DNA of 45,569 bases from Chloroflexota bacterium (GTDB lineage Bacteria > Chloroflexota > UBA11872 > VXOZ01), in NCBI GenBank assembly GCA_028874195.1, contig JAPPLM010000021.1, forward strand, positions 1 to 45,569, written 5' to 3'. The notes beneath the pieces are model-generated. The model ran no database searches. It was not told the DNA's origin and saw only the letters and a program-made list of their open reading frames with translations. This document shows positions 16,514 to 25,200 of this stretch, piece after piece. Every line of letters starts with the position of its first letter. Position 1 is the first letter of the stretch. The position numbers and the translations under genes were made by a program.

Positions 16514-17725
16514 TTATGCCGCATCCGTTCCCTGCCGCGCGCGTCTGAAGGCAAAATGCGTTAAGAACGGCATGAAGAGCGCGATTGGCACAAGGCTCAA
16601 CATGGCGATCCGAAACGAAAGGTTTTCCGCCAAGACACCAATGACATAGGGTGGAAGCAGGCCGCCAAGCGCCGCGCCAAGCAAGAGCACAATGGCAACC
16701 GTGCCGGGCCGGCGAGGAAACCGCTGGAGGGCCACCGCAAACATGGTCGGAAACACCGGGGCCAGGCACAAGCCGAGCAAAAAGACCGCCGCATAGATTA
16801 CGAGCACGGAAGGTGCCAATCCGACCACAAGAATCAAGGGCACGCTCGCAATCAAAGGAATCTGCATGATCTGTTCGGTCGTCAGACGGCGGCTCAGCCA
16901 CACTATTGCCAGCCTGCCCAGGAAGATCGCTCCCCAAAACAGAGAGACAAGCATCGTGCTCTGCCCATAGGGCTCCTGAAAAACTTCGGTGACGTACGTC
17001 ACACCCCAGCCGATAAGTGAGACTTCTACCCAGATGTAGAGTACAAGCACAGCCGTAATCATCGTGATCAAGCCGTTGCGCGCCAAGGGGATGACGTTAT
17101 CGCGGCTCAGTCGCTCGATGCTGGCAGCTTGCGGAAGCTGGACGCGAAAGGTGAGGGGCAAACAGGCGAAACCAAGCAGTCCAATGGCTATCATGGGCAG
17201 GCGCCAATTGACATCCAAAGACAAGCCAATGAGCAAGGGGCTGAGAACGGCGCTCAATCCAAAGAACATGTGCAAGCGATTGAGATCAGCCACGCGATCA
17301 CCACTGCTCGCATCTGAAGTAGTCACATTAGTAATTATGTCAATACAGCCCAGTCCTGCTCCCGTAAAGAACATAATTCCAGCCATTACGGTCCAATGCG
17401 GCGCTAGACCCCAGCCTAAATAGCCGAGTCCAAGCATGAGACTAGTGCCTACCAAGACCGGTCGCCGACCATAGCTGTCGACAACGTACCCTGCAATCAT
17501 GACCGCCAGGGCGAAACCCGCCGTCGCCAGCGGAAAGACTATGCCAACGCTTGCGACACTCAGCGAGAACTCATTACGCATGGCCGGCAAGGCGGGGCCG
17601 ATAAGGTTCCAGCCAAGCCCCATGAGAATGACAAGCGCGTAGTTTAAGAGAGACAGAAAGCGGTAGCTGGGCGCCTCCTCTTGGGCCATCTCTGCGGGTA
17701 ATGTTGGTGAGGCTGGCTTTAGCAT
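16514..17725 (-). CDS. MFS transporter
   Basis: 403 aa with about 12 hydrophobic segments in two halves. Motif A between helices 2 and 3 is clear (GYVVDSYGRRPVL). Helix 1 reads ALVILMGLGWNLIGPALPAM and is followed by the FPLATAGFALAVMIAGY helix. The C-terminus ends with a basic cytosolic tail (FRRARQGTDAA). The substrate cannot be told from sequence; the overall look is that of sugar or drug-type MFS porters. The start is uncertain: ATG 17725 has no SD and an ATG at 17689 (MAQEEAPSYRF) is an alternative. Tandem palindromes lie immediately upstream. Confidence 0.88.
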   Translation of the reverse strand: MLKPASPTLPAEMAQEEAPSYRFLSLLNYALVILMGLGWNLIGPALPAMRNEFSLSVASVGIVFPLATAGFALAVMIAGYVVDSYGRRPVLVGTSLMLGLGYLGWGLAPHWTVMAGIMFFTGAGLGCIDIITNVTTSDASSGDRVADLNRLHMFFGLSAVLSPLLIGLSLDVNWRLPMIAIGLLGFACLPLTFRVQLPQAASIERLSRDNVIPLARNGLITMITAVLVLYIWVEVSLIGWGVTYVTEVFQEPYGQSTMLVSLFWGAIFLGRLAIVWLSRRLTTEQIMQIPLIASVPLILVVGLAPSVLVIYAAVFLLGLCLAPVFPTMFAVALQRFPRRPGTVAIVLLLGAALGGLLPPYVIGVLAENLSFRIAMLSLVPIALFMPFLTHFAFRRARQGTDAA

Positions 17726-17751
17726 TGACTGTCGCTGCGTGCTTCAACAAA

Positions 17752-17797
17752 GGCTCCGTGGAGCCTAGGCTTCGTGAAGCCCAGGCTACGCGAAGCC
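17752..17797. repeat. Three tandem 14-bp palindromes, period 16
   Basis: GGCTCCGTGGAGCC, GGCTTCGTGAAGCC and GGCTACGCGAAGCC occur at 17752, 17768 and 17784, each a near-perfect hairpin with a constant 16-bp period. The third is followed by CGCTCAGCACGAACGG. A close relative (GGCTGCGCGAAGCC) sits at 41545-41558 next to the complementary CCGTTCGTGCTGAG sequence. This points to a dispersed repeat family. The rest of the gap (17798-18008) shows no gene. Confidence 0.7.
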
Positions 17798-18008
17798 CGC
17801 TCAGCACGAACGGACTACGTTACATGAACGGATTTATATGGCGCGAACGGATCAAGTGAACTGGAGTACGGATTGGCATATCGTTGTCCTAAATCTTGGT
17901 ATAGCCTGCTACCTGTGCCAGCCAGCAACCGCCCGCGATTGCGGGCACTTCCCGCCAATCCGCCATTTGATTCCACACGCAGGCACGTATGTTGACGCGG
18001 CGTTAGTT

Positions 18009-19280
18009 TCACGCCCGAAATGCCGCGGCTACCTTTCTGATGGCACCCAGCACGTCGTCAAGGTCTTCCTGCTGCAGCGTCGGGTAGACCTCAAGCCGAA
18101 ATGCGCGTGCGCCGATGTCTTGCGCCCGCGGGCACTCCACACGGGTGTAGTCAACGGCAGCGAACGGCGCGTGCGTTTTGCCATAGCCGACCTTCTGCTG
18201 ATAAACGGGCTCCAAGTACAACTCAGCGCTTGTGCCGCGCGCGGCGCGAACACCTTCCACCTGCACTGCTTGCACAAACTCATCGCGCGTGCAGGTAAGC
18301 TGCTCCAGATGGAGTGTAACGTAGTAACAGTAGAAGGCGTGCTCTGATTCCGGTGTCTCCGGCGCGGGACTCAACACACTGTCGAGTTCCCTAAGTCCCG
18401 CGGAGAGATATTGCGCATTCTCGCGGCGGCGCTGCAGGTGCCAGTCCAACCGCGCCAGCGCCTTAAGTCCGAGGGCGCTTTGCATCTCCGTCATCCGATA
18501 ATTGTAGCCAACACGATAGTGCGTGTATTGGTTGAGGGAGCCGCGCGCTAAGGCGCTGCGACGCTCAGATTCGTTGAAGCCATGGTCCCGGAAGCTGCGG
18601 GCGACCTCGGCAGCGTCAGGATCATTGGTGCCCACCATGCCACCTTCACCACCGGTCGTAAAGATCTTGTCTTGGCAAAAGCTCCACGCATTCACTGCGC
18701 CGAGGCTCCCCACTTTCTTGCCGCGATAGCTCGCGCCGTGGGCTTGGGCGCAGTCCTCGATCACCGCCAAGCTGCGCTTGCGAGCGAGCGCGAGCAGAGC
18801 GTCCATATCCACCGGCAGACCGGCAAGGTGGACTGGAATGATCGCGGTCGTGCGGGACGTTATGCGCTCGGCGACGGAATCGACTGAGAGCGTGTGCGTT
18901 GCCGGGTCGATGTCGGCAAAGATAGGCGCCGCGTACTGATTCGTCACCGCCGAGGCGGTGGCAATGAAACTGCGCGCGGGCACGATGACTTCATCGCCCG
19001 GCCCTACGCCCGCAGCCGCCAAGGCGACGTGCAGGGCGCTCGTGCCGCTGTTCACCGCGATCGCCTCTTTCACACCCATGTAGGCGGCGAACTCCGCTTG
19101 AAACTGGCGGCCACGCTCACCGGTCCAATAGTTCACATGCCCGGAATCCAAAACCTCCTGCACCGCCTGCTTTTCGTCATCCCAGAAGACCGGCCAGCGG
19201 GGAAAAGGGCGCTGCTGTACGTCCCGTACCGGCGTGCCGCCGTGGAGCGCGAGTTCACGCGTTAGTACCTGTTGTGCCAC
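18009..19280 (-). CDS. DegT/DnrJ/EryC1/StrS-family PLP aminotransferase
   Basis: I prefer GTG 19280 (VAQQVLTRELALHGGTPVR), which has GAGAGAG 8 nt upstream; a TTG at 19331 extends the frame but with an untypical N-terminus. From GTG the protein is 423 aa. Family blocks: ALHGGTPVR, NSGTSALHVALAAAGVGPGDEVIVP, IIPVHLAGLPVDMDAL, VIEDCAQAHGA, and WSFCQDKIFTTGGEGG, whose Lys binds PLP. These enzymes aminate ketosugars or related carbonyl compounds. No sugar-nucleotide genes lie nearby, so the substrate is unknown. The next gene, in the same direction and upstream, is a glycogen debranching enzyme. Confidence 0.9.
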   Translation of the reverse strand: MAQQVLTRELALHGGTPVRDVQQRPFPRWPVFWDDEKQAVQEVLDSGHVNYWTGERGRQFQAEFAAYMGVKEAIAVNSGTSALHVALAAAGVGPGDEVIVPARSFIATASAVTNQYAAPIFADIDPATHTLSVDSVAERITSRTTAIIPVHLAGLPVDMDALLALARKRSLAVIEDCAQAHGASYRGKKVGSLGAVNAWSFCQDKIFTTGGEGGMVGTNDPDAAEVARSFRDHGFNESERRSALARGSLNQYTHYRVGYNYRMTEMQSALGLKALARLDWHLQRRRENAQYLSAGLRELDSVLSPAPETPESEHAFYCYYVTLHLEQLTCTRDEFVQAVQVEGVRAARGTSAELYLEPVYQQKVGYGKTHAPFAAVDYTRVECPRAQDIGARAFRLEVYPTLQQEDLDDVLGAIRKVAAAFRA

Positions 19281-19394
19281 ACTCGTTTCTCTCTCACTGT
19301 TATGTGCCTGCCTGCTGTACGATTCCCGCAATCAGTAGACGGCATTTGTCTTGCGAGAGTATACGTCATCGGTGGTCGCATGCAAAGAAGACAG

Positions 19395-21407
19395 CTACAC
19401 CGCGAGCGCGCGCCAGTGGCGCAAGACCTCGGCCACGCTCCAGGCCTGGGCATAACAACCGCGCGGCGCATGCGGCGGATCGCCATCGAAGACCTCGCTC
19501 ATGGTGCCCAACGCTCCGTCTGTCATGTGCGCCACGAGACCCTGGAGCACGGCTTTGGCCGCAGCGGTGTCATTGCTATAGCGCAGCAGCGCATCCAGAT
19601 ACGGCCCGATCAGCCAACCCCACACTGTCCCGTTGTGGTAGCTGCCTTCTCTGTCCCACAATGAGCCGCCATAGTGTCCCCGGTACTGCTCGTCTCCGGG
19701 CGCAAGCGAGCGCAACCCGACCGGTGTGAGCAGAGTCTCTGTAACGGCATCCAGGACTTGCCGCGCCTTGTCGTCAGGAACGAGCGCGTGCGGCAAGCTG
19801 AGCGCAAGCACCTGGTTGGGGCGCAACGCTGGGTCATTGCCGTCCGGACCGTCGATTACGTCGTAGAGATGACCACCCTCTTCCTGCCAAAAGCGGTCCA
19901 TGAAGTGTTGCTCGATTAATGCGCGCCACTCCGGGATTTCCTCTACGGGTTCTTCAGCCGCATTGCACCAGCGCTCCAGCAAGCGCAGCGCATTATACCA
20001 GAGGGCTTGAATCTCCACCGGCTTGCCGATGCGCGGTGTGGGCAGCCAATCGCCTGCCTTTACATCCATCCACGTTAATTGCACCCCCGGTTCGCCGGCC
20101 CAAACCAGACCGTCCGCCGGATCGACGTGGATGTTATAGCGGGTGCCACTGTGGTAGTGGTGGACGATGTCTTTGAGCGTGGGCAAGAGTTCCCGCAGCA
20201 GCTTGTAGTCGCGTGTTTCTTCTAAATACACGTGCAGCGCTTGAAAATACCACAGGGTTGCATCTACCGTGTTGTATTCGGGAACCTCCCCAACATCCGG
20301 GAAGCGGTTGGGAATCATGCCCTCACTGACGTAGGCGGCAAAGGTGCGCAGCAGCCCTTTCGCTGCGTCGGAGCGATTCGTCGCCAGTGTCAGACCCGGC
20401 AGGCTGATCATTGCGTCCCGACCCCAGTCGCCAAACCAGGGATAACCGGCAATCACGGTGAGCGATCGTTCACCTTCCGCCAACGTTCGCTGCACCAAGA
20501 ACTGGTCGGCGGCAACCACCAACTGCGCGCCCATCGGATCGTCAAGAGGGTCTATCGCCGCCTGCCGCAGTAGCGCACCGATGCGTTCCTGCTCTGTGCG
20601 CAGGGCGCGGGGAGCATCATGCTCAATGTTTTCCAGCGGCTCGCCGCTCGCGATAAGATACGCGCTCTCCCCGGGCGCAAGTTCAACTGTGAAATCGACC
20701 GGATGATAGAGATCCTCCATGAAGTCCAGCGCGCGTTCTCTTTCAACACGATAGACGTAGTTCCAATACCACTCTTCCCTCGCTTCAAATCTACCGCCCT
20801 CTGCGAGAATGAGGTGGAGCGGTGATTCAATCTCATGAGCGGTAACTGTCGCATACGTGGTGTCATGGATGGTAACAGCAGGGCGCGCGTGATCGGAACC
20901 ACGCATAAGCCCATGGAAGTCGCGCAGGGCGGTGAAGAGCCGAACCGTCAGAGCAAGGGGCTCACTGCCGGAGCGATGTGTGTACGCAACATAGGTGGTG
21001 TTCCGGCCGTGCGCCATCCAGATCCGCTTTTCGAGCACGCTTGGCCCCACGTTGTAACCGAATACCGGCACCTGCCCTTCAAGATGAAAGGAATTCAGCA
21101 AAGCGTAGCCTTGCGGATGGATGACGTCCGGCCGAAACTCGTTTGCGCCAATTGCAAAGTCTTGTCCCGCAACGGAGACGACCTCATCCACTTTAGCGAG
21201 CATCACGGTCCGCCCCAGCGGCGGGTCCAATGCAGCCACCAGGAGGCCATGGTACCTGCGCGTGTTGATGCCCGTTACGGTACCGCTGGCGTAGCCGCCG
21301 ATCCCGTTGGTTATTAGCCACTCGCGCTGAATTGCCGCTTCCAGATCGTGGAGAACAGCGGCATCGAGCGAAATCTCCGCAGAAGTCATGGACATAGAAA
21401 CGGGCAC
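19395..21407 (-). CDS. Glycogen debranching enzyme (amylo-alpha-1,6-glucosidase, archaeal/bacterial type)
   Basis: 670 aa; GTG at 21407 or ATG at 21395/21389, no clear SD. The N-terminal domain begins EWLITNGIGGYASGTVTGINTRRYHGLLVAA, the hallmark of the GDE N-terminal domain. The C-terminal (alpha/alpha)6 domain contains GYPWFGDWGRDAMISLPGLTL, EYNTVDATLWYFQAL, and the closing GSLWDREGSYHNGTVWGWLIGPY block. The enzyme hydrolyses alpha-1,6 branch points of glycogen in the cytoplasm. Length matches the ~650-700-residue family and no break is seen. No glycogen synthase or phosphorylase lies nearby, so it seems to act from a dispersed glycogen pathway. Confidence 0.92.
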   Translation of the reverse strand: MPVSMSMTSAEISLDAAVLHDLEAAIQREWLITNGIGGYASGTVTGINTRRYHGLLVAALDPPLGRTVMLAKVDEVVSVAGQDFAIGANEFRPDVIHPQGYALLNSFHLEGQVPVFGYNVGPSVLEKRIWMAHGRNTTYVAYTHRSGSEPLALTVRLFTALRDFHGLMRGSDHARPAVTIHDTTYATVTAHEIESPLHLILAEGGRFEAREEWYWNYVYRVERERALDFMEDLYHPVDFTVELAPGESAYLIASGEPLENIEHDAPRALRTEQERIGALLRQAAIDPLDDPMGAQLVVAADQFLVQRTLAEGERSLTVIAGYPWFGDWGRDAMISLPGLTLATNRSDAAKGLLRTFAAYVSEGMIPNRFPDVGEVPEYNTVDATLWYFQALHVYLEETRDYKLLRELLPTLKDIVHHYHSGTRYNIHVDPADGLVWAGEPGVQLTWMDVKAGDWLPTPRIGKPVEIQALWYNALRLLERWCNAAEEPVEEIPEWRALIEQHFMDRFWQEEGGHLYDVIDGPDGNDPALRPNQVLALSLPHALVPDDKARQVLDAVTETLLTPVGLRSLAPGDEQYRGHYGGSLWDREGSYHNGTVWGWLIGPYLDALLRYSNDTAAAKAVLQGLVAHMTDGALGTMSEVFDGDPPHAPRGCYAQAWSVAEVLRHWRALAV

Positions 21408-21540
21408 TTGCGCGCAGTCAACCGTTCACGGACACAATCTCGGAGCAGAAACGGCACCAATCCAACCAACAGGAGAGTTACTCGTAGAGGAGCGATGCCA
21501 GATACGCCATGAAGACGCAGAACGTGTCTGGATCAGAGGG

Positions 21541-21615
21541 GTGCCGAGAGCCGGAATCGAACCGGCGACACCAGGATTTTCAGTCCTGTGCTCTACCGAC
21601 TGAGCTATCTCGGCA
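21541..21615 (-). tRNA. tRNA-Phe (anticodon GAA)
   Basis: Acceptor TGCCGAG/CTCGGCA, D-stem GCTC/GAGC, anticodon stem CAGGA/TCCTG with loop CTGAAAA (GAA), T-arm GCCGG-TTCGATT-CCGGC. CCA is not encoded (the next bases are CCC). The discriminator reads C, unusual for tRNA-Phe. Lies 6 bp after tRNA-Val(UAC) on the same strand, so cotranscribed. Confidence 0.93.
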
Positions 21616-21621
21616 ACTGTC

Positions 21622-21698
21622 TGGTGGGCGATGCAGGACTCGAACCTGCGGCCTCTACTTTGTAAGAGTAGCGCTCTAACCAGCTGAGCTAATCACCC
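21622..21698 (-). tRNA. tRNA-Val (anticodon UAC)
   Basis: Acceptor GGGTGAT/ATCGCCC (one G-U pair), anticodon stem CTACT/AGTAG with loop CTTACAA (UAC), T-arm GCAGG-TTCGAGT-CCTGC, and an encoded CCA. First gene of a two-tRNA unit with tRNA-Phe. With the GAC gene at 12685 it gives two valine isoacceptors in the window. Confidence 0.94.
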
Positions 21699-21708
21699 AC
21701 GCAAACCG

Positions 21709-21737
21709 ATTGTATCATCGCCAAAGGCAAGATTCAA
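21709..21737 (-). promoter_or_regulatory. Promoter of the tRNA-Val/tRNA-Phe unit
   Basis: On the minus strand TTGAAT (plus 21732-21737) and TACAAT (21709-21714) are separated by 17 bp. Initiation would fall within a few bases of the tRNA-Val 5' end. The -10 matches 5 of 6 consensus bases and the -35 matches 4 of 6. Confidence 0.6.
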
Positions 21738-22070
21738 TGACGTTACTTGTCAAGCAAATGAACGGCGATGGCGCCTCGGCAAGCCTGTGAGCGCCTTACA
21801 AGACATCTACATTTCGCGCCATCCTGTGTCGAACATTTCCTGCCGACTCTAGGCGCATCCACCCTCTTCCTCAGGTTTGTTGGGAATATGGAACCTTCTC
21901 GACAGGGAAGATGCGGGGGTCACAAGGCGAAGTCGCGCCACCGTCGGGAAACGCTGTTGCGCCAGGAAGAATCCCGCCAAATGAACGCTCTAAAGAGCAT
22001 GACACGACACAGCAAAGAAAGTCCTTGAGTGCCGCCACAACCTATAGCGATAGAAGTAGGCACATTGCGC

Positions 22071-22099
22071 TTGACGGGCTATTTCCCCTACGCTATGAT
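22071..22099 (+). promoter_or_regulatory. Promoter of gltB
   Basis: TTGACG (22071-22076) and TATGAT (22094-22099), each 5 of 6 to sigma-70 consensus, are spaced by exactly 17 bp. Expected start near 22106, giving a leader of about 160 nt before the gltB ATG. The rest of the gap 21699-22070 shows no gene. Confidence 0.65.
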
Positions 22100-22125
22100 T
22101 AATCCGCCTGCCATAGGAACGCAGC

Positions 22126-22179
22126 ATGGGATCATTTATGGTGGGCGTGAGGAACTCCGATTTGGAGTCCCTCTTTTGA
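22126..22179 (+). CDS. 17-codon leader ORF upstream of gltB
   Basis: ATG 22126 has AGGAA about 7 nt upstream and encodes MGSFMVGVRNSDLESLF, stopping with TGA inside the T-run of the terminator at 22149-22177. The last ten codons are the hairpin itself, so ribosomes translating this ORF would unfold it. This is the layout of a leader-peptide attenuator. The peptide is not rich in Glu or Gln, so any signal is unclear. Too short to be recognised by homology; it may be coincidence. Confidence 0.4.
   Translation: MGSFMVGVRNSDLESLF
22149..22177 (+). terminator. Intrinsic terminator in the gltB leader (possible attenuator)
   Basis: GAGGAACTCC and GGAGTCCCTC pair over 10 positions with one A-C mismatch around the loop GATTT, followed at once by TTTT. 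It lies between the gltB promoter and the gltB start, so it must be regulated or partial in order to allow expression. Confidence 0.6.
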
Positions 22180-22267
22180 TATTTAAGGGATATCCGTAGT
22201 ACCAACAAGACCTAAGACCTTGAAGCACCACCTCGAATCATCTAAGCACGCTAATGGGAAATCGTGT

Positions 22268-25200
22268 ATGAGCCTATCGAGTTCTCCAGACCCTGCTTTA
22301 CCTCAGCAGTCACCGCGGCATGACGGCCTCTATCGGCCTGAGTTCGAGTTTGACTCTTGCGGCGTCGGCTTTGTGGCCAGCGTCTCAGGCGTGCCGGAAC
22401 ACAGGATCTTGCAGACGGCCATCGAGGCTGTCGTCAGGCTGAGCCATCGCGGCGCGGTTTCCGCCGATGGGCGCACCGGCGACGGCGCGGGCATCCTCAC
22501 CCAAGTTCCACTCCGCCTCATACAGCGTGAACTTGAGTCAAGGGGCATTCGTCACGTCGCTCCCACGGACGTCGGCCTCGGCATGGTCTACCTGCCCCAA
22601 GCCGGTACTACCACCAACGCTCAGGCCGTAGAAATCGTAAATGATGTCCTGGAAGAACAAGGAATCCCACTGCTGGCTTGGCGGCGCGTACCTGTGAATG
22701 CGGCTGCCCTGGGCGCTATTGCGGCGCAGACGGCTCCCGACATTCAGCAAATCCTCGTGCAGCGCCCGGAAGGCATGGACGACCTCGCCTTCGAGCGAGC
22801 GCTCTATGTGGCGAGAAGGTCGATACAGGGTGCTGCCAGCCGCGCGGGCATCGACGAACTCTATCTGCCTTCGTTCTCCCACCGTACGGTAGTGTATAAA
22901 GCACTCATCATTGCGAGACAACTTCCAGAGTTTTATCAGGACCTCGGAGACCCCGACTTCGAGACCGATTTGGCCGTATTCCATCAGCGCTACAGCAGCA
23001 ACACCTTCCCAACGTGGCAATTGGCCCAGCCGTTTCGATACCTTGCCCACAACGGCGAAATCAACACGCTTTGGGGTAACCGCAATTGGACGCGCGCCCG
23101 CGAGCACAGCATGATCGCGGCAGCCTGGGATGAGCGTATTGGCGCCGGGATTCCCTTCATCGAACCCGAGGGCAGCGACTCCGCTTCCTTGGACAATCTC
23201 GCGGAACTCATCCACCTTTCCGGTCGCGACATCCTGCACACGCTTGCCATGATGTTGCCGGAAGCATGGGAAAACAACGCGGATATGGACCCGGACCTGC
23301 GCGCCTTCCATGCCTACCATGCCGGTATCACCGAACCGTGGGAAGGGCCGGCGGCGCTCGCGTTCACCGATGGCCGCATTGCCGCTGCCTGCTTGGACCG
23401 CATTGGTTTGCGCCCGGCCCGGTATAAGGTGACGCGGTCTGGAATGGTGATAGTTGCTTCGGAAGCAAGCGCTAAGGTCATTCCCGATGCCGACGTCATT
23501 GAAAAAGGTCGGATAGGCCCCGGCGAAATGCTGGCCGTCGATACGGAGAACAAGTGTCTTCTGACCAACAAGGACATTAAGGAGTTACTAGCCAGCAAAG
23601 CTCCTTACCGTGCCTGGCTCGAGGAAAATCGTGTCCGCGCTCAGGTTAGTGAGCCGAAACCAGAGGACAGTCTTGGCTTCGACCAAGATAGCCTCGGCAC
23701 GTTGCACCGTGTGTTCGGCTACAGCAACGAAGAGTTGCGCGTTGTGCTCGATCCTATGGGGAAAGAGGGTAAAGACGCCGTATGGTCAATGGGCAACGAC
23801 ATTCCTCTGGCGGTGCTTTCATCCCAGCCGCGTTCGTTCTTCAATTACTTCAAGCAACGCTTTGCGCAGGTAACGAATCCGCCCATAGATTCACTGCGCG
23901 AGTCACTCGTCATGTCGCTCAGGAGCTACATCGGCGGCCGGGGGAACCTGCTTACGGAAACACCTGAACACGCTCACCTCTTAGAGTTCGACAGTCCGTT
24001 GCTGGATCACGGTCAATTCAGGAACCTCGTCCATCAGATAGACCCCGCCTTTTCATCCGTGACTCTCTCCACGCTCTATCCGGTTGCCGAAGGGCGAGCC
24101 GGCTTGGAAGAGGCTTTGCAGAGGCTCTGCTCGCAAGCGGAGCAGAGCATCGATGAGGGGCGGACTGTCCTGATCTTGAGCGACTTAAACGTAGACCCCA
24201 CCCACGCGCCAATGCCGATTCTGCTCGCCGCCTCTGCCGTGCATCAGCACCTTGCGCGCGCGCGCAAGCGTATGCAAGCGAGTATCGTGGTGGAGAGCGG
24301 AGAAGTGTGGGATATTCACCACTTTGCCTGTCTGCTCGGTCATGGCGTGGGTTTCGTGTACCCGTATCTTGCGCTTGAGACTATCCGCCACCTCGCCGAG
24401 ACCGACCGGCGGCAAACGGTAGACGTGCTCACGGCGTGGCAGAACTATCGGTTGGCGGTCGACGACGGCCTTCTCAAGATCATGTCGAAGATGGGCATTT
24501 GCACGCTCAGCGGCTACCGCGGCGCGCAGATTTTCGAAATCGTCGGCCTCAATAGCCGTGTATCGAGCTATTACTTTACCGGAACACCTTCCCGCATCGA
24601 GGGTCTCGGCCTCAAGGAAATCGCTGCAGAGGTTGCAAACCGCCACGCCAAAGCCTTTGCTGAGCGAAAAAATGGCAGACTGCCAGACTACGGCCTCTAT
24701 CGGTTTCGGCGTAATGGCGAGTACCACGCCTATAGTCCCGCCTCCGTAAAGGCGCTGCAAAAGGCGGCGGTCACAGGGGATATGGAAGACTATCGGCGCT
24801 ACACAGAGCTTGTGTATGATAGGCCCCCAACCTGCCTGCGAGATCTCTTGGAATTTGTCCCGCGCGGCCCAATACCGCTCGAAGAGGTAGAGTCGGTCGA
24901 GTCGATTCGGCGTCGCTTCACAACCCAGGCTATGTCGCTGGGGGCACTTTCACCGGAGGCCCACAAGGCCATTGCCATTGCCCTGAACCGTATTGGCGGC
25001 AGGAGCAACACCGGCGAAGGCGGAGAAGACCCCGAATGGTACAAGCCGCTGCCCAACGGCGATTCCGCCAACTGCGCCGTAAAGCAAGTCGCCAGCGCCC
25101 GCTTTGGCGTGACCACGGAGTACCTCGTGCGCGCCCGCGAGTTAGAGATCAAGATGGCGCAAGGCTCCAAGCCGGGAGAAGGGGGGCAACTGCCCGCTTT

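Noticed and set aside
17752-17797. CRISPR array (short regular repeats)
   Set aside because: Period is only 16 bp, there are three units, each unit is itself palindromic, and there are no spacers or cas genes.
22106-22267. Known glutamine riboswitch in the gltB leader
   Set aside because: I could not find the conserved glnA-type motif by eye; only a hairpin terminator and short ORF are visible.
22538-23320. Long minus-strand ORF opposite gltB
   Set aside because: Shadow of gltB; translation has no domain. The same holds for 25364-26245.
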